Below are positions 43,088-55,100 of a stretch of DNA of 64,000 nt, piece after piece. The position numbers and the translations under genes were made by a program. The DNA lies in assembly GCF_039545035.1 (NCBI RefSeq), contig NZ_BAABRO010000004.1, forward strand, positions 434,001-498,000, written 5' to 3'. This DNA is from Novipirellula caenicola (GTDB lineage Bacteria; Planctomycetota; Planctomycetia; Pirellulales; Pirellulaceae). The notes beneath the pieces were generated by a model that saw only the letters and a list, made by a program, of their open reading frames with translations, had not been told where the DNA came from and ran no database searches. Within the stretch, counting starts at the first letter, position 1. Each line of letters starts with the position of its first letter.

Positions 43088-44188
43088 TCAGAACGCATCA
43101 ATGACTTGGTGATCGTTTCGATGGGTCAGCCGTCCTAACAAATCGGTCGAGATATCGACATCTATCACATGCACGCTGCCGTCGGCATAGACAAAATTGC
43201 ATCCGCCGACATGGTAGCTGCCAAAATTGGTTTGAAAGCGGTCGGTCGGAAAGCGTGCCAGCGGATAACCGGGACCGCCACAGCGTGAAAAATTCGCCGG
43301 ATGATCTCCGTTGTAAATCGCGCCATCCTCGGGCGCGATGCCTTGTCGTGACGGCCGCACGTGTTTCTCACCGACAATGATGGTGTGGCTGGTTCCATCG
43401 CTGAGACTGGCGAACCGAGTGCGGCTTTTCCACGTGACCAGCTTGGCATTGGGAGGTGCAAAGTTTCCGTCAGGCACCGTTTCCGGATCGGTTACCCCTT
43501 CGCCCATCACAAATGCTCCATTGGAATAGATCCAATTCCATACTCCCGATGGCCCATGCCCCGCCGAACAAGCATAGTCGCTGACAATCCCCGGGACATG
43601 ACCGCTGGTTTCGTAGGGAGACAAAATGTCGTCACCCTGGGTGCTGTGAAGATTGGCGTCGCGACGTGAGGGACAAAAATACGGTGCAATCGCCGTCATC
43701 CTTGCCGTGTCGCTTTGGTAGTAATACTTAAGCGAATCGTCCCACTCGTCCGACAATGCAGCCTGCTCTAAGTGCGGCAGCAGCAGAAATGCCCAACTGG
43801 TGTAGTGATCGTAATTTCGACTTGGCGGCAATTCGTTGCGTTGAGCATGAAAGTTCTGGACCGCTAGCCCAATCTGCTTTAGATGATTCAGACACTGCGT
43901 TTGCCGAGCCGATTCCCGCGACGCTTGGACCGCTGGCAGTAGCAGTCCCACCAGCACGCCAATCGTGCCGATGACCACTAGCAATTCAACCAAGGTAAAG
44001 CCGAGGCGGTGGGGCGATCGACGCCAGCCACGGTGAGTTACCGAACAGTGAGTTACCGAACGGTGCGTTACCGAACAGTGAGACGCCAAGCAGTGAGGCG
44101 CCAAGCAGTGAGTTACGAAACAGTGGAAATGTGAACAGTGATCTTCCGAGGCGGAATCTCGGCTTTTCTGACGATTATCGATCATCAT
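43088..44188 (-). CDS. DUF1559 pseudopilin-like protein with a long His/Cys-repeat leader
   Basis: About 366 residues. The pilin-like motif [19 protein letters not shown] and [18 protein letters not shown] begin only about 60 residues from the start. The leader contains 5-residue repeats such as HCSVT and HCLAS, giving many His and Cys residues, then RRSPHRLG before the cleavage site. The C-terminal [17 protein letters not shown] block is typical. ATG 44188 follows a G-rich site; ATG 44236 in frame is also possible. A TTG inside the repeat could give a shorter leader. It is convergent with the PAS-LuxR gene, with seven bases between stops. Confidence 0.85.
   Translation of the reverse strand: MMIDNRQKSRDSASEDHCSHFHCFVTHCLAPHCLASHCSVTHRSVTHCSVTHRGWRRSPHRLGFTLVELLVVIGTIGVLVGLLLPAVQASRESARQTQCLNHLKQIGLAVQNFHAQRNELPPSRNYDHYTSWAFLLLPHLEQAALSDEWDDSLKYYYQSDTARMTAIAPYFCPSRRDANLHSTQGDDILSPYETSGHVPGIVSDYACSAGHGPSGVWNWIYSNGAFVMGEGVTDPETVPDGNFAPPNAKLVTWKSRTRFASLSDGTSHTIIVGEKHVRPSRQGIAPEDGAIYNGDHPANFSRCGGPGYPLARFPTDRFQTNFGSYHVGGCNFVYADGSVHVIDVDISTDLLGRLTHRNDHQVIDAF
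44041..44145 (-). repeat. 15-bp tandem repeat in the DUF1559 leader
   Basis: Seven units of 15 bp (CCGAACAGTGAGTTA and variants) on the plus strand; on the coding strand they read as HCSVT-like pentapeptides. Units diverge toward 44145. Confidence 0.88.
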
Positions 44189-44375
44189 CTGGGTACCCCC
44201 CATGACTGGGTCGCGTTCTAAAAATGACGAGCCCATTCACGATGACACAGAATGACGGGCACTGTCATGACGCTTCCGCATCACTTCATCTTAGCAACGT
44301 AGCTAGACATGAAGGGCGGGATATCAAGAACACGGGGCTGAACATGAGGGACACAGCAGGGGCTCGTTAAGACCT

Positions 44376-46103
44376 ATGGCTGGCTTTTTTGTAAAAACCG
44401 AGCATTCCGCTGCGGGCCCTTTTACCGGGGTCGAACTCCGCGAAGCTACGTTGTCAGGGATCATTGGTCCCAATTCGTTGATAGGGGACACCCAAGCAGG
44501 CCCTTGGCATCCCGCATTGGCCATCGGATTATTTTCCGAGAAGCGAATCGCACTTTCGCACCCTGAAGGGACCGTCGTCCCTCACTATCACGTTCGCGGC
44601 ATGCTCGGAGCCGCCCAGGGCCCTTTCAAACTCAGGGAATTGATTGGATTTGCCGCTCGCGGAATGCTGGCGGCTGACGCCGAAATCCAAAGTGATGTGA
44701 CCCAAACCTGGATTCCAGTCGACCGCATTCATGTTTTGAGAGCCTGTTTGGACGGCGACCTGGTCTTGCTTGGATCAGAAGGCGAAATTCAGCGGCGAAC
44801 CGATCCGGCGTCTCCTCGACTGGTTGGCCCTCCCAACACTGCGACGCCAACCTATGCCGCTGCAGTCGCTCCGGCCACGGTCGCGAGATCGCTGCAACAC
44901 CACAGCGATGCCAGCATCAAGTCATCCGAACATGAATTCAGAGATCGCCCATTTGCCACCGTCACCACAGATACCCCACGGCCGGACAATGCATCCGCTG
45001 CGGCAGAATCCTCTAATGCGGAAGCCCCCAAAGCCGAAGCCGATGTAACGAACGATCGCTCGCATCGCGAACGATTCCGCCTGCGTCTACGAGATCGGCT
45101 GCGTCCACGAGAATGGTTGGGACAATTCGCGACGCGGATCCGGCCATGGCGCAGGTCACCGGTGGCAATGTGGTCGCTCGCCGTGTTGTCCGCGGTTGCA
45201 GCGGCCGGCATTTTCCAATCACGATATCAAACCGCAGGCATGCCGCTAGATCGTGTTCTCGGCGATTGGATTGAGGTGTCTGCCGAGACGGTGTCCCCCG
45301 AGACCGTATCTACCGGAACCGCGTCTACCGCCCCCCTGCCAAAACCACCGGCCTCGCTTGCGATTTCGTTTCGCAGCGATGGCACCTGCGTGATTTTCTC
45401 GCCGCATGGCCGGTCGTGGACCGGAGACTATTCGTGGACTGATCGCCACAGCGATGCCCCCGAGTTTTCGAGCCCGCAAACGATCGAAGCCAGCTATGAC
45501 GTGATCGATCCCAAACACCTTCATTCCCCGGTCCAGCCGACCGATGGGCATATGCGATTCCAGGGCATGATGTCCTCGCCGCCCACGATTGCCGGGCGTC
45601 CGCTACGAGATTGTTTTTTACGACGCGATGCGGATGCATTATTGATTGGATACTTGTCATCGGTCCGCTGGAGCCAAGGAGAAAAGACGATGATGGCAGG
45701 CTGGATACGCTTGCAGCCGTTTTCGCCCCCGACGGTGACCAACGTTGCTGAAAAACTCAAATCAATGCCTAGCGAACCGAGACCCGCAGACGTCGTTCGC
45801 GGTTCGGAACCGGATTTTCCTATCGCCGACGCAATCACCTCGATTGAAAAAGGACTTCCGGCGACCCGCGGACGCCGGTTTGTGTCGCCTCATGGCCGAT
45901 TGGCGTACTCGAGCCTTGTCGACGCCGATTACCTGCTGCGTACCTTCGGAATCCCTGACGCCGCCCGCCCCCTCTTTCCGTTTGAAGCGCCCCGATTGCG
46001 ATCGGGCCCTTCGTTTGAAACCAGCCAATTGATTCGATACGGCAAGCTGAAGTTATTGGTGAACCGCGAAGGGCATCTGCAGTACGTATCTCGAATGAAG
46101 TAA
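44376..46103 (+). CDS. Membrane protein with two GYF-like domains
   Basis: A 575-residue protein. Residues 1-55 (FFVKTEHSAAGPFTGVELREA) and about 70-120 (YHVRGMLGAAQGPFKLRELIGF) look like GYF_2 domains, which bind proline-rich or other peptides. A disordered Ala/Pro/Glu-rich part and an Arg-rich segment (about 225-260) precede one transmembrane helix (MWSLAVLSAVAAAGIF, about 263-280). The C-terminal part (about 285-575), with LGDWIEVSAE and SFRSDGTCVIF, recalls small lipocalin-like planctomycete domains, but I cannot assign it. It is divergent from the DUF1559 gene and precedes a lipoprotein gene on the same strand. Confidence 0.78.
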   Translation: MAGFFVKTEHSAAGPFTGVELREATLSGIIGPNSLIGDTQAGPWHPALAIGLFSEKRIALSHPEGTVVPHYHVRGMLGAAQGPFKLRELIGFAARGMLAADAEIQSDVTQTWIPVDRIHVLRACLDGDLVLLGSEGEIQRRTDPASPRLVGPPNTATPTYAAAVAPATVARSLQHHSDASIKSSEHEFRDRPFATVTTDTPRPDNASAAAESSNAEAPKAEADVTNDRSHRERFRLRLRDRLRPREWLGQFATRIRPWRRSPVAMWSLAVLSAVAAAGIFQSRYQTAGMPLDRVLGDWIEVSAETVSPETVSTGTASTAPLPKPPASLAISFRSDGTCVIFSPHGRSWTGDYSWTDRHSDAPEFSSPQTIEASYDVIDPKHLHSPVQPTDGHMRFQGMMSSPPTIAGRPLRDCFLRRDADALLIGYLSSVRWSQGEKTMMAGWIRLQPFSPPTVTNVAEKLKSMPSEPRPADVVRGSEPDFPIADAITSIEKGLPATRGRRFVSPHGRLAYSSLVDADYLLRTFGIPDAARPLFPFEAPRLRSGPSFETSQLIRYGKLKLLVNREGHLQYVSRMK

Positions 46104-46254
46104 GCAGAGCGTTGAGGGCATCGGCATCATTTGCCAGCATTTCGGATTCAAGATCGAGGTTGCCCACACGCGGCGTTTTACGCTAAAAGCAGCATTCAAC
46201 GTGTCATACAGCTATGTTCCCGCCAAAGAATCTCCCACCGAATCATCGTTATCG

Positions 46255-47151
46255 ATGCGTTTATCTCCAGCCCCAGCGAACTGCCGCCTCGTTTTTGCAT
46301 TGGCCTGGATGGCCATTGCAACGGCAGTGACAGGGTGCGGAACCACCCAAGAACAGCTGGCAACTCAGCAATTAGTGCTTAGCAAGGCGATCGATCGCAG
46401 CGTGGCAGGGATCGACTTTCGTCCGTTATCAGGACGAAAGGTGTATCTCGACACAAGTTACTTGCGTCAGGCCAAGGACGTGGGTTTCGTCAACGCGGAC
46501 TATGTCACCAGTTCGCTTCGCCAGCAAATTGCGGCGGCGGGCTGTCTGTTGCAAGACACCAATAAAGACGCGGATATCATCGTCGAAGCGAGAATCGGGA
46601 CTCTCGGTGCCGACGAACACCGAGTCACCTTTGGTATTCCCGAGAACAACGGATTGTCATCCGCCGCATCGCTGCTGCCGAATTCGCCTAGCTTGCCCGC
46701 GATGCCTGAATTTTCGCTGGCACGACGTGATTCCCGCGAGGGGGCGGCAAAAATTGCTGCGTTTGCGTATGAGCGAGACAGCCGCCAAGTCGTTTGGCAA
46801 TCGGGGATCCGTGAATCCAACGCGACAGCCCGAGACACCTACGTGCTTGGGATCGGCCCCTTCCAAAGCGGCTCGATCCGCGAACGCACCAAATTGGCAG
46901 GCAGCAAGTACCTGAGATTTGGTGGGACCGTGCACAAGGATTCGCCGCAGCAAAATTTTGCCCGCCCTCCGGTCAACTACGCGGCGGAAACGCGATTCCA
47001 AGATGGCTGGCCTGTGTTTGACAGCAACGGAGCATTCCTGGATTTCATCGAAGGCCCCGTCGACGCAACATCGGACGAAGCGATGGCGATCGCTTCGCAG
47101 CCGCCCGAACCGTCGGATGAAAAAGAAGAGCCGGCCAGCGAAACCCGTTAG
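46255..47151 (+). CDS. Lipoprotein of the DUF6655 type
   Basis: A 298-residue lipoprotein with a hydrophobic signal and lipobox TAVTGC (Cys near residue 28). It shows GTTQEQLATQQLVLSKAIDRSVAGIDF after the Cys and KVYLDTSYL further on, consistent with DUF6655, whose function is unknown. The C terminus is Glu/Pro-rich. ATG 46255 starts the signal; the open frame extends to GTG 46201. It may be co-transcribed with the GYF protein upstream. Confidence 0.75.
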   Translation: MRLSPAPANCRLVFALAWMAIATAVTGCGTTQEQLATQQLVLSKAIDRSVAGIDFRPLSGRKVYLDTSYLRQAKDVGFVNADYVTSSLRQQIAAAGCLLQDTNKDADIIVEARIGTLGADEHRVTFGIPENNGLSSAASLLPNSPSLPAMPEFSLARRDSREGAAKIAAFAYERDSRQVVWQSGIRESNATARDTYVLGIGPFQSGSIRERTKLAGSKYLRFGGTVHKDSPQQNFARPPVNYAAETRFQDGWPVFDSNGAFLDFIEGPVDATSDEAMAIASQPPEPSDEKEEPASETR

Positions 47152-47292
47152 TGTTCTCTTGGCGCGATCCACTCTCATACGCACGGGCGTTTTCCAAGGC
47201 CGCGCGGCATTGGGGCTTTGACCGTCCTCGAACGAAAGCGGCGTCTCTCGTCTCGGCATCACCCGCAGTTTCGGTTTACAATCCTGCGGACC

Positions 47293-48144
47293 ATGAGCAA
47301 TGTCTATCAACTTATCGATTTCGGCGACGGGCTGAAGCTTGAATCGCTAGGCGGTTATTTGGTTTCTCGGCCTTCGCCCGCGGCCGAAGGGATTCGCCAG
47401 AAACATCCACGCCGCTGGACCGACGCCGATGCGACCTACGATGGGCAGCAGCGACGATGGAATCACCGCACCGAGTGGCCTGAATCGCTGACGCTGGATT
47501 GTGGACATTTCAAAATGCCAGTCCGCCCCACTCCGTTTGGCCACATCGGCTTGTTTCCCGAACAGGCCAAGAATTGGCAATGGTTATCGACCGAGCATCG
47601 CGACCATGAACCGCTTGCACTGAACTTATTTGGCTATACCGGGGCAAGCACGATGGCGCTGGCACGCGCTGGTTTCTCGGTTGTTCACGTTGATGCGGCC
47701 AAGCCCAACGTGACGGCCGCGAAAGTGGCGGCCGAAACGAATCAGCTATCCGACGCCCCGATCCGCTATCTGGTCGATGATGCTGCGAAATTTGCAGCAC
47801 GCGAGGTCCGTCGCCAACGGCGGTACCACACCATCGTGATGGATCCCCCCGCTTACGGGCACTCGCCCAAAGGGAAAACGTGGCGGTTAGAACGGGATCT
47901 TTGGCCGCTGGTAAATGACTGTCTCGAATTGATCGATCCGATGAATTTCCGGATGCTGATCACGGGACATTCCCCTCAAGTTGACGCCAGCGACGTGCTT
48001 GAGTACTTGATGCAATCGGCGGCAATCAAAGCGGCGCAAAAAAAAGATCGGCTCCGTTTCAAAACGGGCCGATCCACAATTCAAGATCAATCGGGACGCA
48101 GTCTCGACGCGGGTTTTTACGTCCGCGTGCAAAGCGGCGAATGA
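47293..48144 (+). CDS. Class I SAM-dependent methyltransferase (RlmI/RlmK-like)
   Basis: A 283-residue methyltransferase. The SAM-binding loop is LNLFGYTGASTMALARAG, followed by VVHVDAAKPNVTAAK (acidic ribose contact) and the catalytic-type VMDPPAYGHSPKGKTW motif seen in COG1092 enzymes that methylate rRNA cytosines. It has no N-terminal PUA domain, unlike E. coli RlmI, so the target is not certain. ATG 47293 is used because the longer frame adds an Arg-rich extension that looks non-coding. It is convergent with sucD, 31 bases apart. Confidence 0.87.
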   Translation: MSNVYQLIDFGDGLKLESLGGYLVSRPSPAAEGIRQKHPRRWTDADATYDGQQRRWNHRTEWPESLTLDCGHFKMPVRPTPFGHIGLFPEQAKNWQWLSTEHRDHEPLALNLFGYTGASTMALARAGFSVVHVDAAKPNVTAAKVAAETNQLSDAPIRYLVDDAAKFAAREVRRQRRYHTIVMDPPAYGHSPKGKTWRLERDLWPLVNDCLELIDPMNFRMLITGHSPQVDASDVLEYLMQSAAIKAAQKKDRLRFKTGRSTIQDQSGRSLDAGFYVRVQSGE

Positions 48145-48175
48145 TCGCCGCAGCGAAACACGCCGCGTTTGCGTG

Positions 48176-49054
48176 TTAGCCTTTGCGACCAATCGCCTCG
48201 ACCACCGCTTGCCCCATATCGGCCGGGGTGGGGGCAACCACGATGCCAGCATCTTCGAGCGCCGCGACCTTTTCTTCGGCGGTTCCCTTACCACCGCTGA
48301 TGATCGCTCCGGCATGCCCCATTCGCTTTCCGGGAGGTGCGGTACGACCGGCAATGAACGCGGCCATTGGCTTGGTGACATTTGCTTTGGCGAACGCTGC
48401 GGCTTCTTCTTCAGCCGATCCACCGATTTCACCGATCATCAAGATGGCTTCGGTTTGATCGTCTTCTTGATACAGCTTTAGCAGATCGATAAAGCTGGTG
48501 CCGACGATCGGGTCGCCACCGAGTCCAACGCAGGTGCTCTGCCCAAGACCGAGGCTGCTGGTTTGCCAGACCGCTTCGTAGGTCAAGGTACCACTGCGGC
48601 TCATCACCCCGACCTTGCCTGGGTTATGGATATAACCGGGCATGATGCCGATTTTGCAAGATCCTGGGGTGATCAAACCGGGGCAGTTAGGGCCGATCAA
48701 GATCGACTTGCTCGCGCGTACTTTTTCGTAGACGCGAACCATGTCGATGACAGGCACGCCTTCGGTGATCGCGGCAATGATCTCGATCCCAGCGTCGACT
48801 GCTTCGAGGATTGCGTCGGCGGTGAATGGCGGCGGAACGAAGATCATCGTTGCGTTCGCCCCTGTTTTTTCAACCGCCTCTTCGACGGTGTCAAAAACAG
48901 GAATGCCTTCGACGTTTTGGCCGCCTTTGCCCGGAGTGACTCCGCCGACCATTTGGGTGCCGTAGTCACGACACCCCAGACTATGGAACGTGCCGGCGTT
49001 GCCCGTGATGCCTTGGCAGATGACTTTTGTGTTTCCGTCAACCAGAATGCTCAT
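48176..49054 (-). CDS. sucD: Succinyl-CoA synthetase alpha subunit
   Basis: A 292-residue alpha subunit (usual length about 290). It forms succinate, ATP and CoA from succinyl-CoA in the TCA cycle together with SucC. Motifs: [16 protein letters not shown] and [11 protein letters not shown] for CoA binding, [12 protein letters not shown], and the phosphorylated histidine in [20 protein letters not shown] 49054 has no strong ribosome-binding site. It follows sucC by 147 bases with a GC-rich hairpin between. Confidence 0.97.
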   Translation of the reverse strand: MSILVDGNTKVICQGITGNAGTFHSLGCRDYGTQMVGGVTPGKGGQNVEGIPVFDTVEEAVEKTGANATMIFVPPPFTADAILEAVDAGIEIIAAITEGVPVIDMVRVYEKVRASKSILIGPNCPGLITPGSCKIGIMPGYIHNPGKVGVMSRSGTLTYEAVWQTSSLGLGQSTCVGLGGDPIVGTSFIDLLKLYQEDDQTEAILMIGEIGGSAEEEAAAFAKANVTKPMAAFIAGRTAPPGKRMGHAGAIISGGKGTAEEKVAALEDAGIVVAPTPADMGQAVVEAIGRKG

Positions 49055-49117
49055 GACCGAATGACTATTGTAGAGAACGTGTAGGAATGGAATGTTGAAC
49101 CGACTTGGTAATGGTCC

Positions 49118-49138
49118 TCCGCCGCTGATCGCGGCGGA
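49118..49138 (-). other. Hairpin between sucC and sucD
   Basis: 8-bp GC-rich stem (49118-49125 with 49131-49138) and 5-nt loop in the sucC-sucD gap. In the operon direction no T-run follows, so read-through into sucD is expected; it may protect the sucC mRNA end. Confidence 0.5.
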
Positions 49139-49201
49139 TTTGACGCGGTTTTGTCTCTTGCCGCGGCTTGTATCGGTCCGCGGTCTGGCGAACCCGCCGC
49201 G

Positions 49202-50389
49202 TTAGCCCGCTGCGGCAGCCACGATTTTCTTGGCCGCGTCGGTAATGTCGGTCGCATTGATGACATTCACGTCGCTTTCGGCAAGCATCTTGCGGCCTTC
49301 TTCGACCTCGGTGCCTTCGAGCCGGACGACCAATGGAACGGTAAAGCCAACGGTCTTGCTCGCTTCGATCAATGCCGATGCGATCGTGGTACAGCGTGCG
49401 ATCCCACCAAAGATGTTGACCAACACGCCCTTGCAATTGGGGTCCGACAACAAAATCCGGAAGGCTTCGGTCACCTGTTGAGCGTTCGCTCCACCACCAA
49501 CGTCGAGGAAGTTCGCAGGTTTGCCGCCGTGGTACTTGATGATGTCCATCGTCGACATCGCCAATCCGGCACCGTTGACGAGGCAACCAATGTTGCCATC
49601 GAGCTTGACGTAGCTGAGTCCGGAATCGCTAGCACGCACTTCGCTTGGCTCTTCTTCGGACAAATCTCGCAGTTCCAACAAGTCCTTGTGACGGAACATT
49701 GCGTTGTCGTCGAAGGTGATTTTCGCGTCCAACGCGACCATTTCGCCGCTGCCGGTGATTACAAGCGGGTTGATCTCGGCCATCGCACAATCGTAATCGA
49801 CAAAGAAGCGACAGATCGCGGTCATGAACTTGAACGCAGCCTTGGCGGCGGGACCTTCGATTCCGAGTTTTTTGCAAAGCTTGCGAACCTGGAACGCCTC
49901 CAGCCCGACGGCGGGGTCAAAGTGTTCCTTGAAAATCAGTTCGGGGGTCTCTTCGGCGACCTTTTCGATCTCAACACCCCCTTCGGTGCTGACCATCAAA
50001 ACCGGGCGGGACGCTTCGCGGTCTACCACGATGCCGAGGTACAATTCGCGGGCAATGTCGCAACCGGCTTCGACAAAAACCTGATTGACGACCTTGCCTT
50101 CTTCGCCGGTCTGGATGGTGACCAGCGTTTTGCCAAGCAATCCGTTGGCTGCTGCGCGAGCTTCGTCGGCACTTTTGACAAGCACGACGCCGCGTTGCTC
50201 TGGGTTATCGATAATGGTTCCCTTACCGCGTCCGCCCGCATGGATCTGGGCTTTGACAACAGCAATCGAACCGCCGAGTTTGTCAAATGCGGCTGCCGCT
50301 TCGTCAGCGGTCTTCGCAACATGTCCTTCTAAAACCGGTACACCAGCTTTGCGGAACAGTTGCTTGCCTTGATATTCGTGAATCTTCAT
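49202..50389 (-). CDS. sucC: Succinyl-CoA synthetase beta subunit
   Basis: A 395-residue beta subunit with the ATP-grasp start [42 protein letters not shown] and [17 protein letters not shown] follow, then [10 protein letters not shown] near the CoA/phosphate site. ATG 50389 matches the family start exactly; a longer frame to 50524 is not needed. It is first of the sucC-sucD pair. ATP or GTP use cannot be decided here. Confidence 0.97.
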   Translation of the reverse strand: MKIHEYQGKQLFRKAGVPVLEGHVAKTADEAAAAFDKLGGSIAVVKAQIHAGGRGKGTIIDNPEQRGVVLVKSADEARAAANGLLGKTLVTIQTGEEGKVVNQVFVEAGCDIARELYLGIVVDREASRPVLMVSTEGGVEIEKVAEETPELIFKEHFDPAVGLEAFQVRKLCKKLGIEGPAAKAAFKFMTAICRFFVDYDCAMAEINPLVITGSGEMVALDAKITFDDNAMFRHKDLLELRDLSEEEPSEVRASDSGLSYVKLDGNIGCLVNGAGLAMSTMDIIKYHGGKPANFLDVGGGANAQQVTEAFRILLSDPNCKGVLVNIFGGIARCTTIASALIEASKTVGFTVPLVVRLEGTEVEEGRKMLAESDVNVINATDITDAAKKIVAAAAG

Positions 50390-50610
50390 CGACTTTAAGG
50401 GGGCTTTCGCGCTCGCGCACAAGGGAAACGTTTCCGAGAAGCTAAAAATATACGTTTCCAATGCGAACTGAGGAACCATAGCGCCAACTTTGTCAGGCTT
50501 AGAAGCCACAAAAGTTCGGCCCATTCCCCTTCACCCGCCGTTGTTAGCCTGAATGCTGCCAAAAATTGGCGAAAATGCCGGCAAGCACTCAAACCTCGCC
50601 GCACCGATTG

Positions 50611-52080
50611 TCATGCCATCAGTGCGGAAATCGCTTCGGCTTTAACCAATTCACGCGGTTGATTCAGATGGTTGTAGACGATCGTCTCTGGCGCGATCCC
50701 GAAGCTGTGGTAAATCGTCGCTAACAACTCCGCCGGATGCACCGGGTTTTCCAGCGGCGCCGAAGCGGTCTTGTCGCTCTTGCCATGGATGTACCCGCGT
50801 TTGGTTCCCGCCCCAGCCACCACCGCGGTGTAGCAATACGGCCAATGGTCGCGGCCATCGTCGCTGTTGTTGTTTCCGCTGGTGCTGACGCCCCGCTGGG
50901 GACTGCGACCGAATTCGCCTACCGCCACCACCAAGGTATCTTCGAGCAATCCGCGAGTGTCCATGTCCGTGATCAGCGTCGATAGTGCCGAGTCGAGCAT
51001 CGGAGCCGATTGATCCTTCATCCGTTTGCTGAGCCCGGTGTGATGGTCCCACGAATGGTTGTCGCTGTTGGCCACCTTGGGCCAAATGACTTCGACCACG
51101 CGAGTCCCGGCTTCGACCAATCGCCGAGCCAACAAACAGCTCTGGCCGAACGTGTTGCGTCCATAAGCGTCGCGGATCTCGTTGGATTCCGCGGACAGAT
51201 TAAACGCATCTCGCGCACGCCCCGAAACGATCAATGACAATGCTTGATCGTAGTACTGGTCCAGTTCGAACGACTCGACTGCTTCATTGATTTGAGGCAT
51301 TTGAGCATTCAACAGATCACGAAGTTTGGCACGCCGTTGCAAACGGACGCTGAACACCTCGGGTCGCAATTGAAGATCATCAATCTTGATGCGACTCATC
51401 TTGTCCATATCCATGTCATCGCCGTCGGGGTAAAGCGTATACGGATCAAACGCTTTACCGAGGAACCCCGCCGTCCCTCCCTTGCCGACGACGTTGGATT
51501 CTTGCAGCGGTCGCGGCAGCATGACAAACGGAAGCATCGGCTCATCAAGCGGACGCATTTTGACGATGTTGCTGCCGAAATTCGGAAAGTCCTTGGGCGA
51601 TGGCGGTTCGAGTTGCCCCGACGGACTGACTTTGTCCGTCGTGTAGCCGGTCATCATTTGATAGATCGCCGCGGTGTGATTGAACAAACCATTGGGCGTG
51701 TAGGACATTGACCGAATCATCGTGAAGCGATCGTTCACCTGGCTCAGCTTTGGCAGGTTTTCCGTGAATTTGACTCCGGGGATCTTAGTGCTGATCGGCT
51801 TGAAAACACTTTTGGCGTTGTCGGGCAGATTTTCTTTAGGGTCCCATAAATCCAATTGGCTTGGGCCGCCCTGCAAATACAGCAGGATGATGCTTTTGGC
51901 TTTGCCCCATCCCGGACCGCCGACATGCTTTTCCGAGGCCGCAGCACTTTGCATTTGCAACAGCGATGGCAACGACAAACCGAGCATGCCACAACCCCCC
52001 ACTCGCAGAAACGTGCGGCGGGTAGGCGAGAGATGCGGATCGCAAAGATCCTTGGCTTTGAACCCTTTGAATGACAACAT
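50611..52080 (-). CDS. DUF1501 secreted protein with Tat signal
   Basis: A 489-residue DUF1501 protein. The twin-arginine motif RRTFLRVGG at about residues 21-29, followed by a hydrophobic stretch, points to Tat export of a folded protein. The body has an alkaline-phosphatase/sulfatase-like core: [19 protein letters not shown] and [15 protein letters not shown]1501 genes are found next to DUF1549/DUF1553 genes throughout Planctomycetes; here the partner is 23 bases upstream on the same strand. The biochemical role is not established. Confidence 0.92.
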   Translation of the reverse strand: MLSFKGFKAKDLCDPHLSPTRRTFLRVGGCGMLGLSLPSLLQMQSAAASEKHVGGPGWGKAKSIILLYLQGGPSQLDLWDPKENLPDNAKSVFKPISTKIPGVKFTENLPKLSQVNDRFTMIRSMSYTPNGLFNHTAAIYQMMTGYTTDKVSPSGQLEPPSPKDFPNFGSNIVKMRPLDEPMLPFVMLPRPLQESNVVGKGGTAGFLGKAFDPYTLYPDGDDMDMDKMSRIKIDDLQLRPEVFSVRLQRRAKLRDLLNAQMPQINEAVESFELDQYYDQALSLIVSGRARDAFNLSAESNEIRDAYGRNTFGQSCLLARRLVEAGTRVVEVIWPKVANSDNHSWDHHTGLSKRMKDQSAPMLDSALSTLITDMDTRGLLEDTLVVAVGEFGRSPQRGVSTSGNNNSDDGRDHWPYCYTAVVAGAGTKRGYIHGKSDKTASAPLENPVHPAELLATIYHSFGIAPETIVYNHLNQPRELVKAEAISALMA

Positions 52081-52103
52081 CGTTTGGTCTCTCGGTTGGT
52101 GAA

Positions 52104-55100
52104 TCAGTGATTAAACAGAAACGCGGGACTATTGATTAACGCCCACGCCAAATCTTCGGCCGCCGTCAAACGGACGTTGCCGAGCTGCTTCGTACTTTCG
52201 GAAAGGTCTTTGCGAAGTTGGACCAGGGCGGGATCGTCAGGCGTCGCGACCGACAATTCCTTTTTACGCTGTTCCAACTGCACCAGCGTCGGGTCCGCTG
52301 GAACCGGCTTCCTAGCTTCGGCCAATGCCGCACGCAAATCAGCGATGCCTTTGTCCGTGGCCGCCCCGTAATCGACGATCAACTTGGTTGCCGCTTCGCT
52401 GCGCTGCGCCGCAGGAGTCGAAAGCGCCGCGGCAATCGATTCGCTCTGGCCAAGCGGAATTTCACCTTCGGCCGTGGTGGCCGAGATGCGGAATCGCCCT
52501 AACCGATGTTTCGCTGCGTTATGAAATTGATGCAGTTCGAACGTCAACGTACAACCTTCGGGATTCGCAATCGGAGTTTTCAACTTGAACGTGGCCCAAT
52601 GAACAACGCCGAGTGAAGGCGACACGGCCCAACCGCCTTGGTCCTTTGCATTTCCATCAAACGTGGCCTTGATGTCGAAACCGCCTTGAGTGAAGTCAGC
52701 TTCAGCCTTGGCGATTTCAACCTTTTCCGGCTTCTGATCTTTGCCATTGTTTTGCACTTGGATCAGCAATTCAGTGACAACAAAATTGCCGTTGTCGGCC
52801 AACCCCGGTCCACCACGAGGCAGATCGTCAGCCGGCAACGCTTCGAGCCGGAACCCCGTGATCTGCTTTAGCCCCGTCGACATCTTGATCGTGTAGATTC
52901 CTTTATCCGCGTTACCGGATGCTCGGATTGATCGGTCCGCTTGCGGTGTCAACACCGCCTTGTTCGACGCCGACCATTCGCGAGCTGCCAAGGGATGCCA
53001 CTCCACGTCCGCCGCACCGGCGAACCGTTTTTCGGTCGTTGTGACCAAGTTCGCTTGTGCTTCGTTAAGCGAGTTTTCAGCCGCGGCGATCCGTTTCGCC
53101 CGCTCTGCTTCGAGCCGCGTTCGTTCGGGTTTGATCGCTTCAGTACGTTTCGCGATCTCCGCGACCACCTCGGCAAGTTTCGTTTCACGAACGGCTTCTA
53201 ACTCAGCCCGTTGAAGCTTCCAATCGGCCTCGGATTGAGCAAGCTGTTTTTGCAGCGCATCGTGATCGCGTTGAACTTGGTCGATGATGCTTTTGAACGC
53301 AGCGACTTCGGGTTCGCTGGGGCGGCGTCCAAGCGCACGCAAGAAAACCTCTTCGGCAAGCGTTTGGTCGTCGGGGCAGTTTTCGACGATTTTGGCGAGT
53401 TCGTTTTGCGGATCCGAAATCGCGGTGCCGACCGTAGGACCGCTGATCAACGCCATCACCGGTCCCAGCTGCAGATCCGAGGATCGCTCACATTCACACG
53501 CACTTTCACGGGCTGGTCGGCCCAGGTTCTGCAGGAATCCATCGGCAAGTTTCACCCCGGAATCGGGGAGCGCGGCGGCTCGTGTCCCCTTGGCCACTCC
53601 GGGAATGGAACTGACCGCTCCGGTGACCTGATGCACCGCATCATAAATCACTTCGGCCGGCAATCGCCGCGGCATGGCATGCGAGTAATTCAGATGATCG
53701 TCTTCGTTTAGCGGGTTCGACTCGATGCTCAATTGATAGGTGCGGCTATTGCAAATCAAACGATGCATCGCCCGTACGTCGAAGCCGGATTCAACAAAAC
53801 GATCCGTCAGAAAATCCAGCAGCTCGGGGTTCGTCGGCGGGTTGCCGGCGCGGATATCGTCGATCGGCTGGATCAAACCGACGCCAAGCAGATAGCCCCA
53901 TAATCGGTTGACGTAACTGCGGGCAAAATAGGGATTGTCGGCATCGGTCATCCAGCGAGCAAGCTGCTCGCGACGCGACGCATCGTCACTTGTCGGATGC
54001 TCGACGGCGAAGGGAAAATCCGGGGCCACGACATCTCCGGTCCTGCCGTGTTTGATTTCGCCGCTGGATTGATCAGCCACGATTTCAAACAGTGGCTTGG
54101 CCCCTTCGACGGCCGAGCCACCGATTTTGCGATCACCCGAGGCGGGGTCTTTCTTCAGATCAACCTGAGCAAAGTAGGCCGCCAGTTCAAAGTACTGGTC
54201 TTGCGTCCAACGTTCAAACGGATGGTCGTGGCACTTGTTGCAGTTAAAACGAATTCCCAAGAACAAGTGCGTGGTGTTTTCCATCGTATCTTCAGGCGTT
54301 CTCAGCACTTTAAAATACGAAGCCGGAGGGTTTTCATTGTTCGATCCGCTGGCGGTTAACACTTGGCGAACAAATTCGTCATAGGGCCGGTTCTCTGCAA
54401 CGCAGGTACGAATCCACTCGCGAAACTTTGTGCTTCCCTCGACCCCGAGAAATTTACGATTGACTTGCAACAGATCGCACCACTTGTTGGTCCAGTAGGC
54501 GATGTAGGCCTCACTACCAATCAACTGATCAATCACCTTGGATCGTTTGACGCGTGACTCGGTCGAATCGGCCAAGAACGATTTGACTTGGTCGCTGGTG
54601 GGCAACAATCCGGTCAAATCGAGATGGACGCGGCGTAGAAACGTCGCGTCATCACACAACGGGCTGGGGACGACTTTGACTCGGTGCCATTTCCGGGCGA
54701 CAAGTTCATCGATCGTGTTGTGGGTCACCAGCAGCGGATCCTCGTAACCCGAGCGATCGCCCATCACGGTCAAGGTTGTTGCGGCATAGGCACCTTCGAA
54801 ACGAGCAAGAATGGGGGCTTCGCCGCGGCGAATCGTCGTCAGCAATCCATTGGCATCGGCGGTGGCCACTTCGGAGTTCCCGCTCTCGATAAACGCTTCG
54901 CCGGTCACGTCACGCGAAGTGCCGTTGCGATACGTGGCGACCACTCGCACTTGTTGCCGCGCCCCAATCGCTTGGACCGTCGGGTTGGTTGGAAAAATTT
55001 CGATCGATGCGACACGGGGTGACTGTAAATCCACGTGGCTTCCATCGGCAATCCAGCGTCGCAGGATCGCGTGGTTCGGGTCGCCGTCGACCATTAGCAC

